From Cyclobacteriaceae bacterium (GTDB taxonomy: Bacteria; Bacteroidota; Bacteroidia; Cytophagales; Cyclobacteriaceae): a DNA stretch of 32,171 bases. Under the pieces are notes generated by a model, which was not told the origin of the DNA, searched no databases, and saw nothing but the letters and a program-made list of their open reading frames with translations. The stretch lies in the NCBI GenBank assembly GCA_028281285.1, contig JANQKF010000003.1:1-32171 (forward strand), given 5' to 3'. The position numbers and the translations under genes are program-made. Shown one piece after another: positions 1 through 8,291 of the stretch. The stretch's first letter is position 1, and each line of letters starts with the position of its first letter.

Positions 1-803
1 AAACCAATCGGTCCACAGAAACCGGTAATGGCTCCGGCAAGCAAACTTGTTACTCCAATAATGAGAACACGTGATCTTTTGATATTCAGCCCCATACTTT
101 GGGCATAGTTCTCTCCCAAAAGAAGTGCGTTCAAGGTTTTTGAAAGAAAGAATGAGAATACAATACCGATAATCACGATAATCGAAAGTGCACCCAGTTG
201 TTGGTTGCTTACTCCACCAAGGCTCCCGAAAGTCCAAAGAATGTATTCCTGAATTTGCTCAGGGTCAGAAAAATATTGCCAGATACTGACAAAGGCAATT
301 GTGATATTAGCTACCATAATGCCCACTATAAGCATTACTACATTGTCTCTTATCTTGAATGATATTCCCAGGATAATAATCAGGACAAATGCAGCCCCCA
401 AGGTAGCTGCCATAATGATCAACCAGCTCCCGCCAATCCCCAATTCACGAATCGAAAAAATGGTTGTCACACTTCCTGCAGCTAGCATTACTGCGGCTAC
501 TCCAAGACTCGCCCCGGCTGTTATTCCCAGAACTGAAGGTCCTGCAAGTGGATTCCTGAATAAAGTTTGCATTTGAAGACCACCAATGGAAAGAGCCGTT
601 CCCACCAAGACAGCAGTGATCGTTCGTGGCAGACGAATTTTTAAAATAATCGCCTCCCATGCAGCACTCTGTGATTCAGCACCACTTAGAATTTTAATCA
701 CTTCCTTCACTGGAATTGCTACCGATCCTAGCGCTATATCTAAAATGAATAGACCAATCAACGCAATGGACAAGAGCAAAAGCCATCGCCAGTTCAAAGG
801 CAT
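1..803 (-). CDS. btuC: Vitamin B12 ABC transporter permease, FecCD family (partial)
   Basis: Inner-membrane permease of a BtuCDF-type importer. The visible part is a highly hydrophobic multi-helix protein with the FecCD signature: an RLPRT motif, then GGLQMQ, then RNPLAGPSVLGITAGASLG. The frame is open to the left edge, so the C-terminus is missing. The start must lie between 842 and 801, because the reading frame is the same as that of btuF and is closed upstream by the btuF stop at 846-848. I chose the ATG at 801-803, which gives MPLNWRW and then a first helix; a TTG at 840-842 would add 13 residues and leave a 3-nt gap to btuF. The specificity is inferred from the cobalamin riboswitch upstream of btuF. 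The sequence alone would also fit a haem or siderophore permease. An ATPase gene (btuD) probably follows beyond the edge. Confidence 0.88.
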   Translation of the reverse strand, partial: MPLNWRWLLLLSIALIGLFILDIALGSVAIPVKEVIKILSGAESQSAAWEAIILKIRLPRTITAVLVGTALSIGGLQMQTLFRNPLAGPSVLGITAGASLGVAAVMLAAGSVTTIFSIRELGIGGSWLIIMAATLGAAFVLIIILGISFKIRDNVVMLIVGIMVANITIAFVSIWQYFSDPEQIQEYILWTFGSLGGVSNQQLGALSIIVIIGIVFSFFLSKTLNALLLGENYAQSMGLNIKRSRVLIIGVTSLLAGAITGFCGPIG

Positions 804-845
804 TTTTGATGCCTCGTGCACTATCGTCTTAGAGGAAGTCAAGGA

Positions 846-2039
846 TTAATTCAGTCGTGCGTGATAGACCAGGTCATGTTCTGGCAGCAAGTCGGGATGA
901 AAAATTTTAACAATATCTTTTAAGATCACATGGGGCTCCATCATTGCCATCTCGTAATAATCGTTACCACCTCCCTCAGTATAACGGCCATAGATATTAT
1001 AGATTTGGCCATTTTTGAATGACTTAAAATCTGCGTAACGAGCATCTCTTTCTAGAATCCCTTCCATTGTTCTAACGTTACTTGGTGCCATCCAAAAGTC
1101 AGCGGTAAGGCCTTGTTCGTATACAGTCTCGAAATCCAATTTCAAACTTCCAGTGGAAGTATCATCGGCCCATGGGTAGTTAACTTTTGCAATCTCCAGC
1201 AGGTAATTGGCAAAGCTCCTTCCGCCAGAAACATACCAACTATCGCCTTGCGCAATTCCCGTGATCGTGGTAGGCCCTTCTTCGACTTGAGCCTCGACCA
1301 TTTCAAGCACCTGATTATATTCTTGCTCAATTTGGCTGAATAGCTTATTGACCTTTGCTTCCTTATTGAGCAAGACAGCCAGCATTTTGATCCACTCTGT
1401 TCGACCCAAAAGATCCTTTTCTTGCCAATCTGCGTTAAGAAGGACAGGGATTCCGGTCCGCTCCAACTGCTGGTAGGCTTCGTTTTGTGAATTGGGATAA
1501 CCCACGCCCAGAAGAACATTAGTTCCCATGTCGATAATTTGCTCGACATTGATAGCACCAGCTGCGGCAACTTCCTGAACCGAGCCATTATCAACCAATC
1601 TTCTTATTTCTTCATTAGTAACATAAGTCTTGTTTTCAATGCCCTTCAACTGCCCGTAGGCCTCGAGCAGTTTAAACATCCCCAAATGGGTTGTTGACAT
1701 GGACACAACGTTTTCAACAGGAATGGTGATCTCGGTCAAATCCGAAAATTCTGATGGCGCCTGGCTTTCGTTCTGGACTAAGACGTATGTCACCGTATCA
1801 ACGACTTCGTTATAGTGCCGAAATAGGTGCAGTAATTTGTAATTCGATCCATATTCCACATCAAAGCCAATGGAATGTTGGATTTCTACTTTGTCTGTAA
1901 ATATGGAGGTGTCAGAATTACTCTTCGAATTCTCTGAATTCTTCTGCGGGTCACAGGAGAAGAGCAGGACGCTGAGCAAGGTTGTCCAAACTAAGGCATT
2001 CTTTACCTTGATGGACCAATGTAGGTTTTTCTTTTTCAT
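846..2039 (-). CDS. btuF: Cobalamin-binding lipoprotein of ABC importer (BtuF-like)
   Basis: Substrate-binding protein of the B12 importer, probably anchored in the periplasm as a lipoprotein. With the ATG at 2037-2039 the protein has 397 residues and begins MKKKNLHW, followed by a hydrophobic stretch ending in the lipobox LFSC with Cys29. An ATG at 2064-2066 lies 27 bases upstream in frame and would put an acidic segment (MLSEEKPSS) ahead of the signal, so I prefer the inner start; the outer one cannot be excluded because its upstream region is A-rich as usual in this phylum. The body fits the two-lobed TroA/BtuF periplasmic-binding fold (PF01497 family), with a long helix region around residues 210-250 as the linker. 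The gene sits directly downstream of a cobalamin riboswitch and is followed by the btuC permease, which is the main evidence for the ligand. Confidence 0.85.
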   Translation of the reverse strand: MKKKNLHWSIKVKNALVWTTLLSVLLFSCDPQKNSENSKSNSDTSIFTDKVEIQHSIGFDVEYGSNYKLLHLFRHYNEVVDTVTYVLVQNESQAPSEFSDLTEITIPVENVVSMSTTHLGMFKLLEAYGQLKGIENKTYVTNEEIRRLVDNGSVQEVAAAGAINVEQIIDMGTNVLLGVGYPNSQNEAYQQLERTGIPVLLNADWQEKDLLGRTEWIKMLAVLLNKEAKVNKLFSQIEQEYNQVLEMVEAQVEEGPTTITGIAQGDSWYVSGGRSFANYLLEIAKVNYPWADDTSTGSLKLDFETVYEQGLTADFWMAPSNVRTMEGILERDARYADFKSFKNGQIYNIYGRYTEGGGNDYYEMAMMEPHVILKDIVKIFHPDLLPEHDLVYHARLN

Positions 2040-2077
2040 ACTACTCGGCTTTTCCTCAGAAAGCATTTAGTGATTTT

Positions 2078-2243
2078 GCTTTGGCAGGTCTTCTGACTTT
2101 CCCCGTTTGCTGAGCCTTCCCGTCAAAAATCGGACAGTGGCATTTTTCAACAAACGCTTCAGGGGATTACAGCAGCTGGGACTGTTCAGGACTCACACCT
2201 GATTCCCTTTTAATCACTGACATAGTTGTGAGTGAACCAAAAC
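2078..2243 (-). promoter_or_regulatory. Cobalamin (adenosylcobalamin) riboswitch
   Basis: Read on the minus strand, the leader carries the conserved blocks of the cobalamin riboswitch in the right order: AAAAGGGAATCAGGTGTGAG, then TCC, then the CAGCTGCTGTAATCCCC segment, GCCACTG, GGGAAGGCTCAG, and the B12 box AGTCAGAAGACCTGCC (2083-2098). The outer P1 stem closes with GTTTTGG (2243-2237) against CCAAAGC (2084-2078), seven pairs with one G-U. The aptamer ends 12 nt before the upstream ATG and 39 nt before the preferred btuF ATG, so translational control is the likelier mode. I saw no terminator hairpin between the aptamer and the gene. Confidence 0.95.
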
Positions 2244-2249
2244 GTAGGT

Positions 2250-2277
2250 CAAAGGTATGAAAAATTTATAAAGTCAA
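2250..2277 (-). promoter_or_regulatory. Candidate promoter of the B12 riboswitch/btuF operon
   Basis: A perfect Bacteroidota -7 box TACCTTTG (consensus TAnnTTTG) occupies 2257-2250 on the minus strand. TTG at 2277-2275 lies 17 nt further upstream and could serve as the -33 element, although the spacing is at the short end. Initiation about 5-7 nt after the box would fall at the 5' edge of riboswitch helix P1, which supports the call. The -33 element overlaps the stop codon of the preceding gene. Confidence 0.6.
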
Positions 2278-4655
2278 TTTCCGTCCTTGAAGCGGACCGT
2301 ATATGAACGTTGAGCTACTGTCGGTGTTCCCGTATCCGTTAGCCCTTCAAGAGCAATTGTAATTGTAGTGGGCATGTCGGCATTAAAATATTTTATGGTC
2401 GCCTTTCCACTTGAGTCTGTTCTAATTAATGGCTCCCAATGGACAAGGATTCTCTTATCCGGGACATCATGTTCAGGCTTTGGAGTGGAATAGTCAGGGC
2501 TGAAGTATTCCCGTGCTCTGTAAAACCCTCCAGGCAGTACACTTACCCTCTTGTCTCCAATTGCCTTATAGAATTTTAGTAGCTCTTCTTCAGTTCGGGT
2601 GACCACATTGGCCGGAGCAGAAAATCGTTTTACTTGCCACGCGGGCATATGCATTAGCCTTGCATGTGTACTATCACGATAGCCCACACCATCGATGTAA
2701 TAATTCTCGACCTGACTACCCCAGTAAAAAAGTCTCCGATAATGAGCATCACCTTCAATTGTGACACCCTGAACTGTACCTCTTTGTAATACCTGAAATA
2801 GCGTAGTGTATTGGCTAAAGACGAGAATTTCATCAAAATCATATTGGAAAACCTCAAATCCCGATCTGGTTTTCCTCGTCCCTTCAACGACATACTCACC
2901 TAAATCTCTTACACCATCAGCAACATCATAAAGACTTTTAAGGTACTCTCGCTCTTTGCTTTTCTCGATATGGTCTTTAATGAAAAAAGTATCTAGCTGG
3001 TTGTAACTGTTTAAGTCTTGCCCGATGCCCGGAAATCTCTGCCAGGTGCTATCAATGGTGACATTTGCCTTTCTTCCCCTTGCAGTTTTACCCTCGAGAA
3101 AATTCTCTTCATCTTCGAAGAAATAGAGACTGTCTAATTCAAATAAACCGTCATTACTAGTTGATGTGGATGCAAAACTTGGTCGTCCATGATAAGAGCC
3201 AATGTGAGATACGCTGCCATTTACTACCGGGCGCTCCCCTCTTAAAAATTGGCCTTTGACCATTATTCCTTGTTCCGCTGTAAATTCCGGAACGGTTGAT
3301 TGCCCGTTTAACACATTCTGCCACTTGAATCGTCTCCAGCCATGGGTCATTAAAATTCTATCCAAGGCCTCTGATAGCTTTTGGTCATTGGGGTCTGAAA
3401 AAAACCTGCTCGGATTGTGGAGATACCCCTTGATTTCGCTTGTTAGTAATAGATTACTCAAAATGTCCTCTTTGCTCAAATGGGCATTTACCTGAGCTGA
3501 GTCCACAACCGAGACTGAAAATGCTCCTTCTACAGGATTACCCTCAACATCCGTAACTTCCAGAGTCAAGATAGTCGAGTCCCGCGCGAAATATTCACGC
3601 TTATCCGTAGTTATTCTGACATCAAGAGTGGGTAGATCGTTAAGAAAGACCAAGCGTTCTGCTACAGGTCTCCATTTCGAGTCGAACAAAGTGACATGAT
3701 TAACACCGGGCAATAAGTCATGTTTGGGGATCTCGACAAATCCTTTCCTTGCAATAAAGGCTACTTCAGCAAAGTGGCGCAAAATATTCCTCGATTGAAC
3801 GACTACGTATCCTCTTAATCTTCTCTGAAGGTCGGTGGTAAGAGCAGTAACGTTCAAGAAATCCTTACTAGCCAGGTTGTCAACACTCAATGAATAACCC
3901 TGTTCCAGGGGTTTGGGCAAAGGAAATCTGTTACTCTTGTTGGCCAATTGAACAAAATACTCTGAAGAGTTAGTCGGAACCAGCTCGAATACACCAATAC
4001 CATCATTGTTAGTCAAAAATTTTGAGATCGTATTACCTTGGTTATCGACTACCACCAATTGTTGATTTTGAGTTGCATTCGGACTACCAAATAACTTGAC
4101 CGCCACTTTAGAGCGTAATCCAGCAACGAGATCCCCTCCTTCCGGATAGGCCCGTAGGCTTATTTCTGCTGTTTCCTCCACAACCGGTGCCTCACCATCA
4201 TAAGGCCTGATGATCACAATGTCCCGACTAAAGAAAAGGCCATGATCAAAATTGCGCATCCAATTGGTGTAGGCTCTGATCTTATAATTCCCCGATTCAA
4301 AAAACTGTGGAATCTTAAAATCCCCTTTGGCTACGCTCTCTTCTACGGGCAACTTGATTCTCTTTAAGAGGGAATCACTCTCAGAAATCAATTCCACATA
4401 GACTACTTTGCTCATTGGTGATGGCTGATGAGTAGGACCTGCTGCCAAATAAGCTGTGAACCACATATCATCTCCGGAATAATAATAGGGCCTGTCAAAA
4501 TGCAAATAAACCTTCTCAATTGGGTAAATAGACCGATAGTCGTCAAGTGCTTTTTCAACTCGATCAAAGGCATCGATATTTTGAGCCGAAACAGACAAAG
4601 GCAAGATAAATATGAGGGCAATTGCTATTAGATATCTTATCAATGTCCAACCCAT
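2274..4655 (-). CDS. Secreted macroglobulin-like protein with TonB-plug-like region
   Basis: A 793-residue exported protein with no assignable enzymatic role. Residues 1-24 form a signal peptide ending in SVSA. Residues 46-70 hold the motif EKVYLHFDRPYYYSGDDMW, typical of Bacteroidota proteins with an MG2-like (alpha-2-macroglobulin) beta-sandwich, and further beta-rich repeats follow. Roughly residues 610-720 resemble a TonB-receptor plug (a VQGVTIEGD stretch, then YYIDGVGYRDS and a VKRFSAPANVV strand), but no 22-strand barrel follows, so it is not a receptor. The C-terminus has a macroglobulin-like HWEPLIRTDSSGKATIKYF strand pair. The gene starts 3 nt after the stop of the 393-residue secreted protein, so the two are probably cotranscribed. 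The family and fold assignment comes from motif recognition; the function is unknown. Confidence 0.82.
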   Translation of the reverse strand: MGWTLIRYLIAIALIFILPLSVSAQNIDAFDRVEKALDDYRSIYPIEKVYLHFDRPYYYSGDDMWFTAYLAAGPTHQPSPMSKVVYVELISESDSLLKRIKLPVEESVAKGDFKIPQFFESGNYKIRAYTNWMRNFDHGLFFSRDIVIIRPYDGEAPVVEETAEISLRAYPEGGDLVAGLRSKVAVKLFGSPNATQNQQLVVVDNQGNTISKFLTNNDGIGVFELVPTNSSEYFVQLANKSNRFPLPKPLEQGYSLSVDNLASKDFLNVTALTTDLQRRLRGYVVVQSRNILRHFAEVAFIARKGFVEIPKHDLLPGVNHVTLFDSKWRPVAERLVFLNDLPTLDVRITTDKREYFARDSTILTLEVTDVEGNPVEGAFSVSVVDSAQVNAHLSKEDILSNLLLTSEIKGYLHNPSRFFSDPNDQKLSEALDRILMTHGWRRFKWQNVLNGQSTVPEFTAEQGIMVKGQFLRGERPVVNGSVSHIGSYHGRPSFASTSTSNDGLFELDSLYFFEDEENFLEGKTARGRKANVTIDSTWQRFPGIGQDLNSYNQLDTFFIKDHIEKSKEREYLKSLYDVADGVRDLGEYVVEGTRKTRSGFEVFQYDFDEILVFSQYTTLFQVLQRGTVQGVTIEGDAHYRRLFYWGSQVENYYIDGVGYRDSTHARLMHMPAWQVKRFSAPANVVTRTEEELLKFYKAIGDKRVSVLPGGFYRAREYFSPDYSTPKPEHDVPDKRILVHWEPLIRTDSSGKATIKYFNADMPTTITIALEGLTDTGTPTVAQRSYTVRFKDGN

Positions 4656-4658
4656 AGA

Positions 4659-5840
4659 TTAGTTCTTTGCTAGTGGAGAATAATTGATTGGAAGTGCTTC
4701 ATACAATCCCTCTTTCGTCAAGTGACCAAACAGATAAACGCTGGTCGGATCAATCAAAACTCCATTTGTGTAAACCAGAATCACATCATCCTTTGCCATT
4801 AACCAACTCTTTTGGAGTTTGCCTTTTTTGTCTGCCTCCAGCCAGTATTCAAATTCCAAATAATCGGTGAACTCGATCTTTTTGACGTTCGGAAATTCAG
4901 TGCTACTAATTTTAAATCTACCTTCCACATTTTTTCCTCGTAATGTGTCCACCTTAGCCTTTCTAATCATTCTTTTTTTGTTGGACTTGAACGGGTTTAG
5001 CGTGGTTATACGAGCTTCGAACCCTTCCTCGACATGTTGACCATCGATTAAAGATTTCAAGAAATGGGTCAATGAACCATGATAAGACTTTTCTCTGTTC
5101 ATTAGCCAAGCCTCCTTCTCGTCCTCATCGGTCGTTTCCATTTCACTGAATCGCATATATCCATAGATGAATTCTTCAGTCTGGTCACCCACATAAAAAT
5201 CCTGAACCGAGTAGTCAATGACATAACCTGTGTAGTAGTTATGAATTTCAAAATCAAAAGGCTCGCTGAGGGAAATCCCGTTGCCTTTAACCAGTTCCTT
5301 ATCAGGCAGTTTCATCCATGGATACTTATTCGCCTTAATGCGTTTTTGAGCGGTTGGGATATCGGAGTACTGATACTCAAGATTATATTCGTTTGGAATG
5401 TGGATTTTGTCAGGTTCATAGTTTTCACCAAAAACTGATCTTTTGAACCGCTTAATCTCTTTTTTCCATTCATTATCCTTCCTCGCACTTACCTCAATAT
5501 CCAGCATTCCCTGAACTTTTATGCTCAGCTTTACTTCACCAAGATCCACGTCCTTATTCAGGAGGGTAAGATCAAAAACTTGCAACTCGTAAGCGACATG
5601 AGAAATCACCAATGAATATCTACCAAGGTTCAAATCAGGAATTAAGAACTTACCATCTGCATCTGTCGCAGTTCCAATTGTCGTTCCTGAAATATAGACA
5701 TTCGCATTGTGAATGGGTTTTTGAGTTTCACTATCTAAAGCTTTGCCTGAAACGCTTAAGCCCTTATTCTCAGTTTGAGACAATACCGTAGGTTGAAAAC
5801 TAATAGCAACAATTAGCATCAGGTAAATGCGTCTTGCCAT
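4659..5840 (-). CDS. Secreted carboxypeptidase-regulatory-like domain protein
   Basis: A 393-residue exported protein. Residues 1-22 are a signal peptide (MARRIYLML start, cleavage near LSQ). Residues about 28-110 form a CarboxypepD_reg-like beta-sandwich with the usual pattern VSGKALDSETQKPIHNANVY, then TATDADGKF and a closing LVISHVAYE strand. The remainder is a charged, mixed alpha/beta region ending in a strand-rich segment (DVILVYTNGVLIDP) and has no motif I recognise. In this phylum the domain is common in surface-anchored or outer-membrane-associated proteins. The gene is first in a two-gene unit with the macroglobulin/plug-like protein. The approximately 226 bases upstream contain no other gene, and I could not pick a convincing promoter there. 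Confidence 0.82.
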   Translation of the reverse strand: MARRIYLMLIVAISFQPTVLSQTENKGLSVSGKALDSETQKPIHNANVYISGTTIGTATDADGKFLIPDLNLGRYSLVISHVAYELQVFDLTLLNKDVDLGEVKLSIKVQGMLDIEVSARKDNEWKKEIKRFKRSVFGENYEPDKIHIPNEYNLEYQYSDIPTAQKRIKANKYPWMKLPDKELVKGNGISLSEPFDFEIHNYYTGYVIDYSVQDFYVGDQTEEFIYGYMRFSEMETTDEDEKEAWLMNREKSYHGSLTHFLKSLIDGQHVEEGFEARITTLNPFKSNKKRMIRKAKVDTLRGKNVEGRFKISSTEFPNVKKIEFTDYLEFEYWLEADKKGKLQKSWLMAKDDVILVYTNGVLIDPTSVYLFGHLTKEGLYEALPINYSPLAKN

Positions 5841-6066
5841 AATCGTTTTAGTTTGCGTTTAAAGTTGACTTTGATCGAAACGTACCAGATTTTTAACAAA
5901 AATTATACCAGTACAGTAGCCTGGATAATTCTAAAACTACTCTTTACTCTTTCTTAATCAGCACCCTTATAGAGTATAGTCTCTCACCTTTAGGTTGAAT
6001 TTGAATAGTAGAATTTTGGGTTTCACATATCCAATCTGCAAAAATTGATCGGTTAGTTCAAGGCGA

Positions 6067-6321
6067 TCAAATATTCAATCTCGACTCAGAGTATAAATCA
6101 TAGATAGCTATTAGCCATTCAGAGCCAATACGATGACTTAAATCTCTAAACTCAGAAAACTCATCTCTATTTTCCAAAAACCTGGGTGAATAGGACTTGT
6201 CAAAGTCGTCCCAAATCACGGCCATAAACTCGTAGCTGATTTTACTTTGACGACCTTTTTCCAACCACTCTTCAAATAGTTCTTCATCTAGTGATTGAGG
6301 ATAGTCCGGGCCTTCGAACAT
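6067..6321 (-). CDS. Small acidic hypothetical protein directly behind tRNA-Arg
   Basis: An 84-residue soluble protein without signal peptide or membrane segment, rich in Glu, Asp, Trp and aromatic residues: it starts MFEGPDYPQSLDEELFEEWL and ends AIYDLYSESRLNI. I do not recognise a named family, but the even codon use and the amphipathic, well-mixed composition look like a real gene. The ATG at 6321 is only 13 nt after the 3' end of the tRNA gene, too little for a separate promoter. The mRNA is therefore probably made as one transcript with tRNA-Arg, possibly from hflX, and freed by tRNA 3' processing. The gap of about 226 nt downstream to the next gene contains nothing recognisable. Confidence 0.65.
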   Translation of the reverse strand: MFEGPDYPQSLDEELFEEWLEKGRQSKISYEFMAVIWDDFDKSYSPRFLENRDEFSEFRDLSHRIGSEWLIAIYDLYSESRLNI

Positions 6322-6334
6322 AAGGGTAGTTTAG

Positions 6335-6406
6335 TAGCCCCGGCAGGAATCGAACCTGCATCTAAAGTTTAGGAAACTTCTATTCTATCCATTGAACTAC
6401 GGGGCC
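6335..6406 (-). tRNA. tRNA-Arg (anticodon CCU)
   Basis: The 72-nt sequence folds as a standard cloverleaf: acceptor GGCCCCG with CGGGGCT, D arm GTTC/GAAT, anticodon stem GAAGT/ACTTT around loop TTCCTAA (anticodon CCT, reading AGG), variable loop AGAT, T stem GCAGG/CCTGC with loop TTCGATT, discriminator A. The first acceptor pair is G-U. CCA is not encoded. The gene lies 19 nt after the hflX stop and 13 nt before a small protein gene. Confidence 0.95.
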
Positions 6407-6425
6407 AAATGGGGCACAAATCTAA

Positions 6426-7625
6426 TTAATAGAACTCGTTTTTCAAGTAGTTGGGGAAGATGGTGTAATGCTTCACTTTCACCTTATCCACTATTACTTG
6501 TCTTAACTCTGTTATGTTTTCCTTCTTGGTTGCTGAGATGAAGACTGCAGATGGGTCATCCTTCCCAATATAAGTAGCTTTCAATTCCGAAAGACTCATA
6601 GGCGGATTATCCATTTCTTCCTGGATGTCCTCATCAATGTCATTTCTGAACTGATCAATTTTGTTAAAAACCATAATGGTTGGCTTATTAGCAGCACCAA
6701 TGTCCACCAACGTTTGATTTACAGTTTCGATCTGATCTTGAAAGTAGGGATGTGAAACATCTACCACATGAAGAAGAATATCAGCCTCTCGAACCTCATC
6801 CAAAGTCGATTTAAAAGATTCAATTAAGTGTGTTGGTAATTTGCGGATGAAACCAACTGTATCTGACAATAAGAAAGGAATCCTATCTATTACAACCTTC
6901 CGAACAGTAGAATCGACTGTGGCAAAGAGTTTGTCCTCAGCCAGCACATCAGCCTTTGTCAACAACCTCATAATTGTGGACTTTCCAACGTTGGTATAAC
7001 CGACTAGTGCAACACGAACTATATTTGATCTGGATTTACGTTGAACCGCGTTCTGCTTCTCGATTTTTTCCAACTTCTTTTTGAGTACTGAGATTTGATT
7101 CCGGATATTTCGCCTATCTGTCTCTATTTCTTTCTCACCAGCTCCGCCTCTTGTTCCGGTACCTCCTCTTTGTCTTTCCAGGTGTGTCCACATTCTGGTT
7201 AGCCGTGGCAGTAAATAACTGGATCTGGCCAGTTCTACTTGCGTTTTGGCTTGGGCGGTTTGCGCTCTTTTGAGGAAAATATCCAAAATGAGTAGGCTCC
7301 GATCGTAAATCTTTACTTTAAGATCCTTCTCCAGGTTTCTCAGCTGCGAAGGACTCAAATCATCATCAAATATGACAACATTTACGTTCTCCGCTTTGAC
7401 ATAAGTTTGTATCTCGTCTAATTTTCCTTTCCCGACAAAAGATCTGGTTTCTGGTTTTTCCAAACGTTGAGTAAATGTTTTGACAACATTTAACCCCAAT
7501 GTTTCAGCCAAAAATGCAAGCTCATCCAAAAACTCAATTACTTTCTCCTCAGATTGATCTCTGTTGATTAAAGCTACGAGAACTGCTGTATCTTGCTCTA
7601 TGTTTATGGTTTCAAACCCTCCCAT
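6426..7625 (-). CDS. hflX: Ribosome-associated GTPase HflX
   Basis: HflX binds ribosomes and splits or rescues stalled ones in a GTP-dependent manner. The 399-residue length is typical. The N-terminal HflX domain (about 25-130) includes VGKGKLDEI and the IFDDDLSPSQ motif. A glycine-rich linker, GGTGTRGGAGEKEIE, at about 154-168 is followed by a coiled-coil helix. The G domain shows G1 GYTNVGKST (209-217), G3 DTVGF (255-259), G4 NKID (321-324) and a G5-like SATKKEN. The start ATG at 7623-7625 fits family N-termini. It is transcribed divergently from rfbC, and tRNA-Arg lies 19 nt after its stop on the same strand. Confidence 0.96.
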   Translation of the reverse strand: MGGFETINIEQDTAVLVALINRDQSEEKVIEFLDELAFLAETLGLNVVKTFTQRLEKPETRSFVGKGKLDEIQTYVKAENVNVVIFDDDLSPSQLRNLEKDLKVKIYDRSLLILDIFLKRAQTAQAKTQVELARSSYLLPRLTRMWTHLERQRGGTGTRGGAGEKEIETDRRNIRNQISVLKKKLEKIEKQNAVQRKSRSNIVRVALVGYTNVGKSTIMRLLTKADVLAEDKLFATVDSTVRKVVIDRIPFLLSDTVGFIRKLPTHLIESFKSTLDEVREADILLHVVDVSHPYFQDQIETVNQTLVDIGAANKPTIMVFNKIDQFRNDIDEDIQEEMDNPPMSLSELKATYIGKDDPSAVFISATKKENITELRQVIVDKVKVKHYTIFPNYLKNEFY

Positions 7626-7632
7626 TCAGGCG

Positions 7633-7640
7633 CAAAACTA
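7633..7640 (-). promoter_or_regulatory. Candidate -7 box of the hflX promoter
   Basis: TAGTTTTG on the minus strand matches TAnnTTTG exactly and ends 7 nt before the hflX ATG, implying a very short leader. The -33 region shows only weak resemblance to TTTG (TTCG/TTTC at spacing 20-21), so the call rests on the -7 box and position. Confidence 0.35.
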
Positions 7641-7702
7641 GCATAAATCGAACCTAAAACCGAAATTCCGAAACAACGTTGAACATATGGTTTACTAATC
7701 CA

Positions 7703-7733
7703 TTTGAAAATCTCCAAACTCGAGATACCTTGC
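7703..7733 (+). promoter_or_regulatory. Candidate promoter of the rfbC group
   Basis: TTTG at 7703-7706 is followed after 19 nt by TACCTTGC (7726-7733), the spacing expected for Bacteroidota promoters. The -7 box matches TAnnTTTG at only four of its six fixed positions. The inferred start would lie about 10 nt before the rfbC ATG at 7750. Confidence 0.3.
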
Positions 7734-7749
7734 GACAGATTTTTGAACA

Positions 7750-8283
7750 ATGAAGATAATTGAAACGGGGCTTGAAGGATTAATAGAACTCGAACCTAAA
7801 GCATTTGGCGATTCGAGGGGATATTTTTTTGAATCATTCAGAAAATCTCTTTTCCAGGATTTAGGCTTGACCAGTGAATTCGTTCAGGATAACGAATCCT
7901 TTTCTGTTCGAGGTACGCTGAGAGGGTTACATTTTCAAAAAGAACCGTATGCCCAGGGTAAATTGGTAAGAGTATTGACAGGCCGGGTTCTGGATGTAGC
8001 TGTAGATATTAGGCCAGAATCAAGGACTTTTGGAAAACATCACTCTGTGATCTTAAGTGCTAAGGAACACAACATGATGTATATTCCTCCGGGATTCGCT
8101 CATGGGTTCGTGGCATTGGAAGACAGTATTTTCTCCTACAAGTGTACACAATACTATAATGCCGATGCCGAAACCGGCATTTTGTGGAATGATCCCAAAT
8201 TAGGAATAGATTGGAATATCCAACAGCCCATAATGTCTGAAAAAGACAAGGTTTTACCTACCTTTGAGTCCTTATTCAAATAA
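7750..8283 (+). CDS. rfbC: dTDP-4-dehydrorhamnose 3,5-epimerase
   Basis: RmlC-type cupin that epimerises dTDP-4-keto-6-deoxyglucose at C3 and C5 on the way to dTDP-L-rhamnose. The 177-residue length is typical. Family landmarks are all present: GDSRGYFFESF (20-30), the catalytic His61 in RGTLRGLHFQ, Lys71 in QGKLVRV, VAVDIR, PPGFAHGF, Tyr130 in FSYKCTQYY, and LWNDP. It starts a rightward group with a CpsB-like phosphatase (8 nt away) and an epimerase. The companion genes rfbA, rfbB and rfbD are not in this window, so the pathway must be completed from elsewhere. Confidence 0.95.
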   Translation: MKIIETGLEGLIELEPKAFGDSRGYFFESFRKSLFQDLGLTSEFVQDNESFSVRGTLRGLHFQKEPYAQGKLVRVLTGRVLDVAVDIRPESRTFGKHHSVILSAKEHNMMYIPPGFAHGFVALEDSIFSYKCTQYYNADAETGILWNDPKLGIDWNIQQPIMSEKDKVLPTFESLFK

Positions 8284-8291
8284 TCAGGCGA

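Noticed and set aside
1142-1594. A 150-codon open frame on the minus strand within btuF
   Set aside because: It lies in another frame of a well-supported gene on the same strand, has no recognisable domain, and its composition is that of an out-of-frame shadow.
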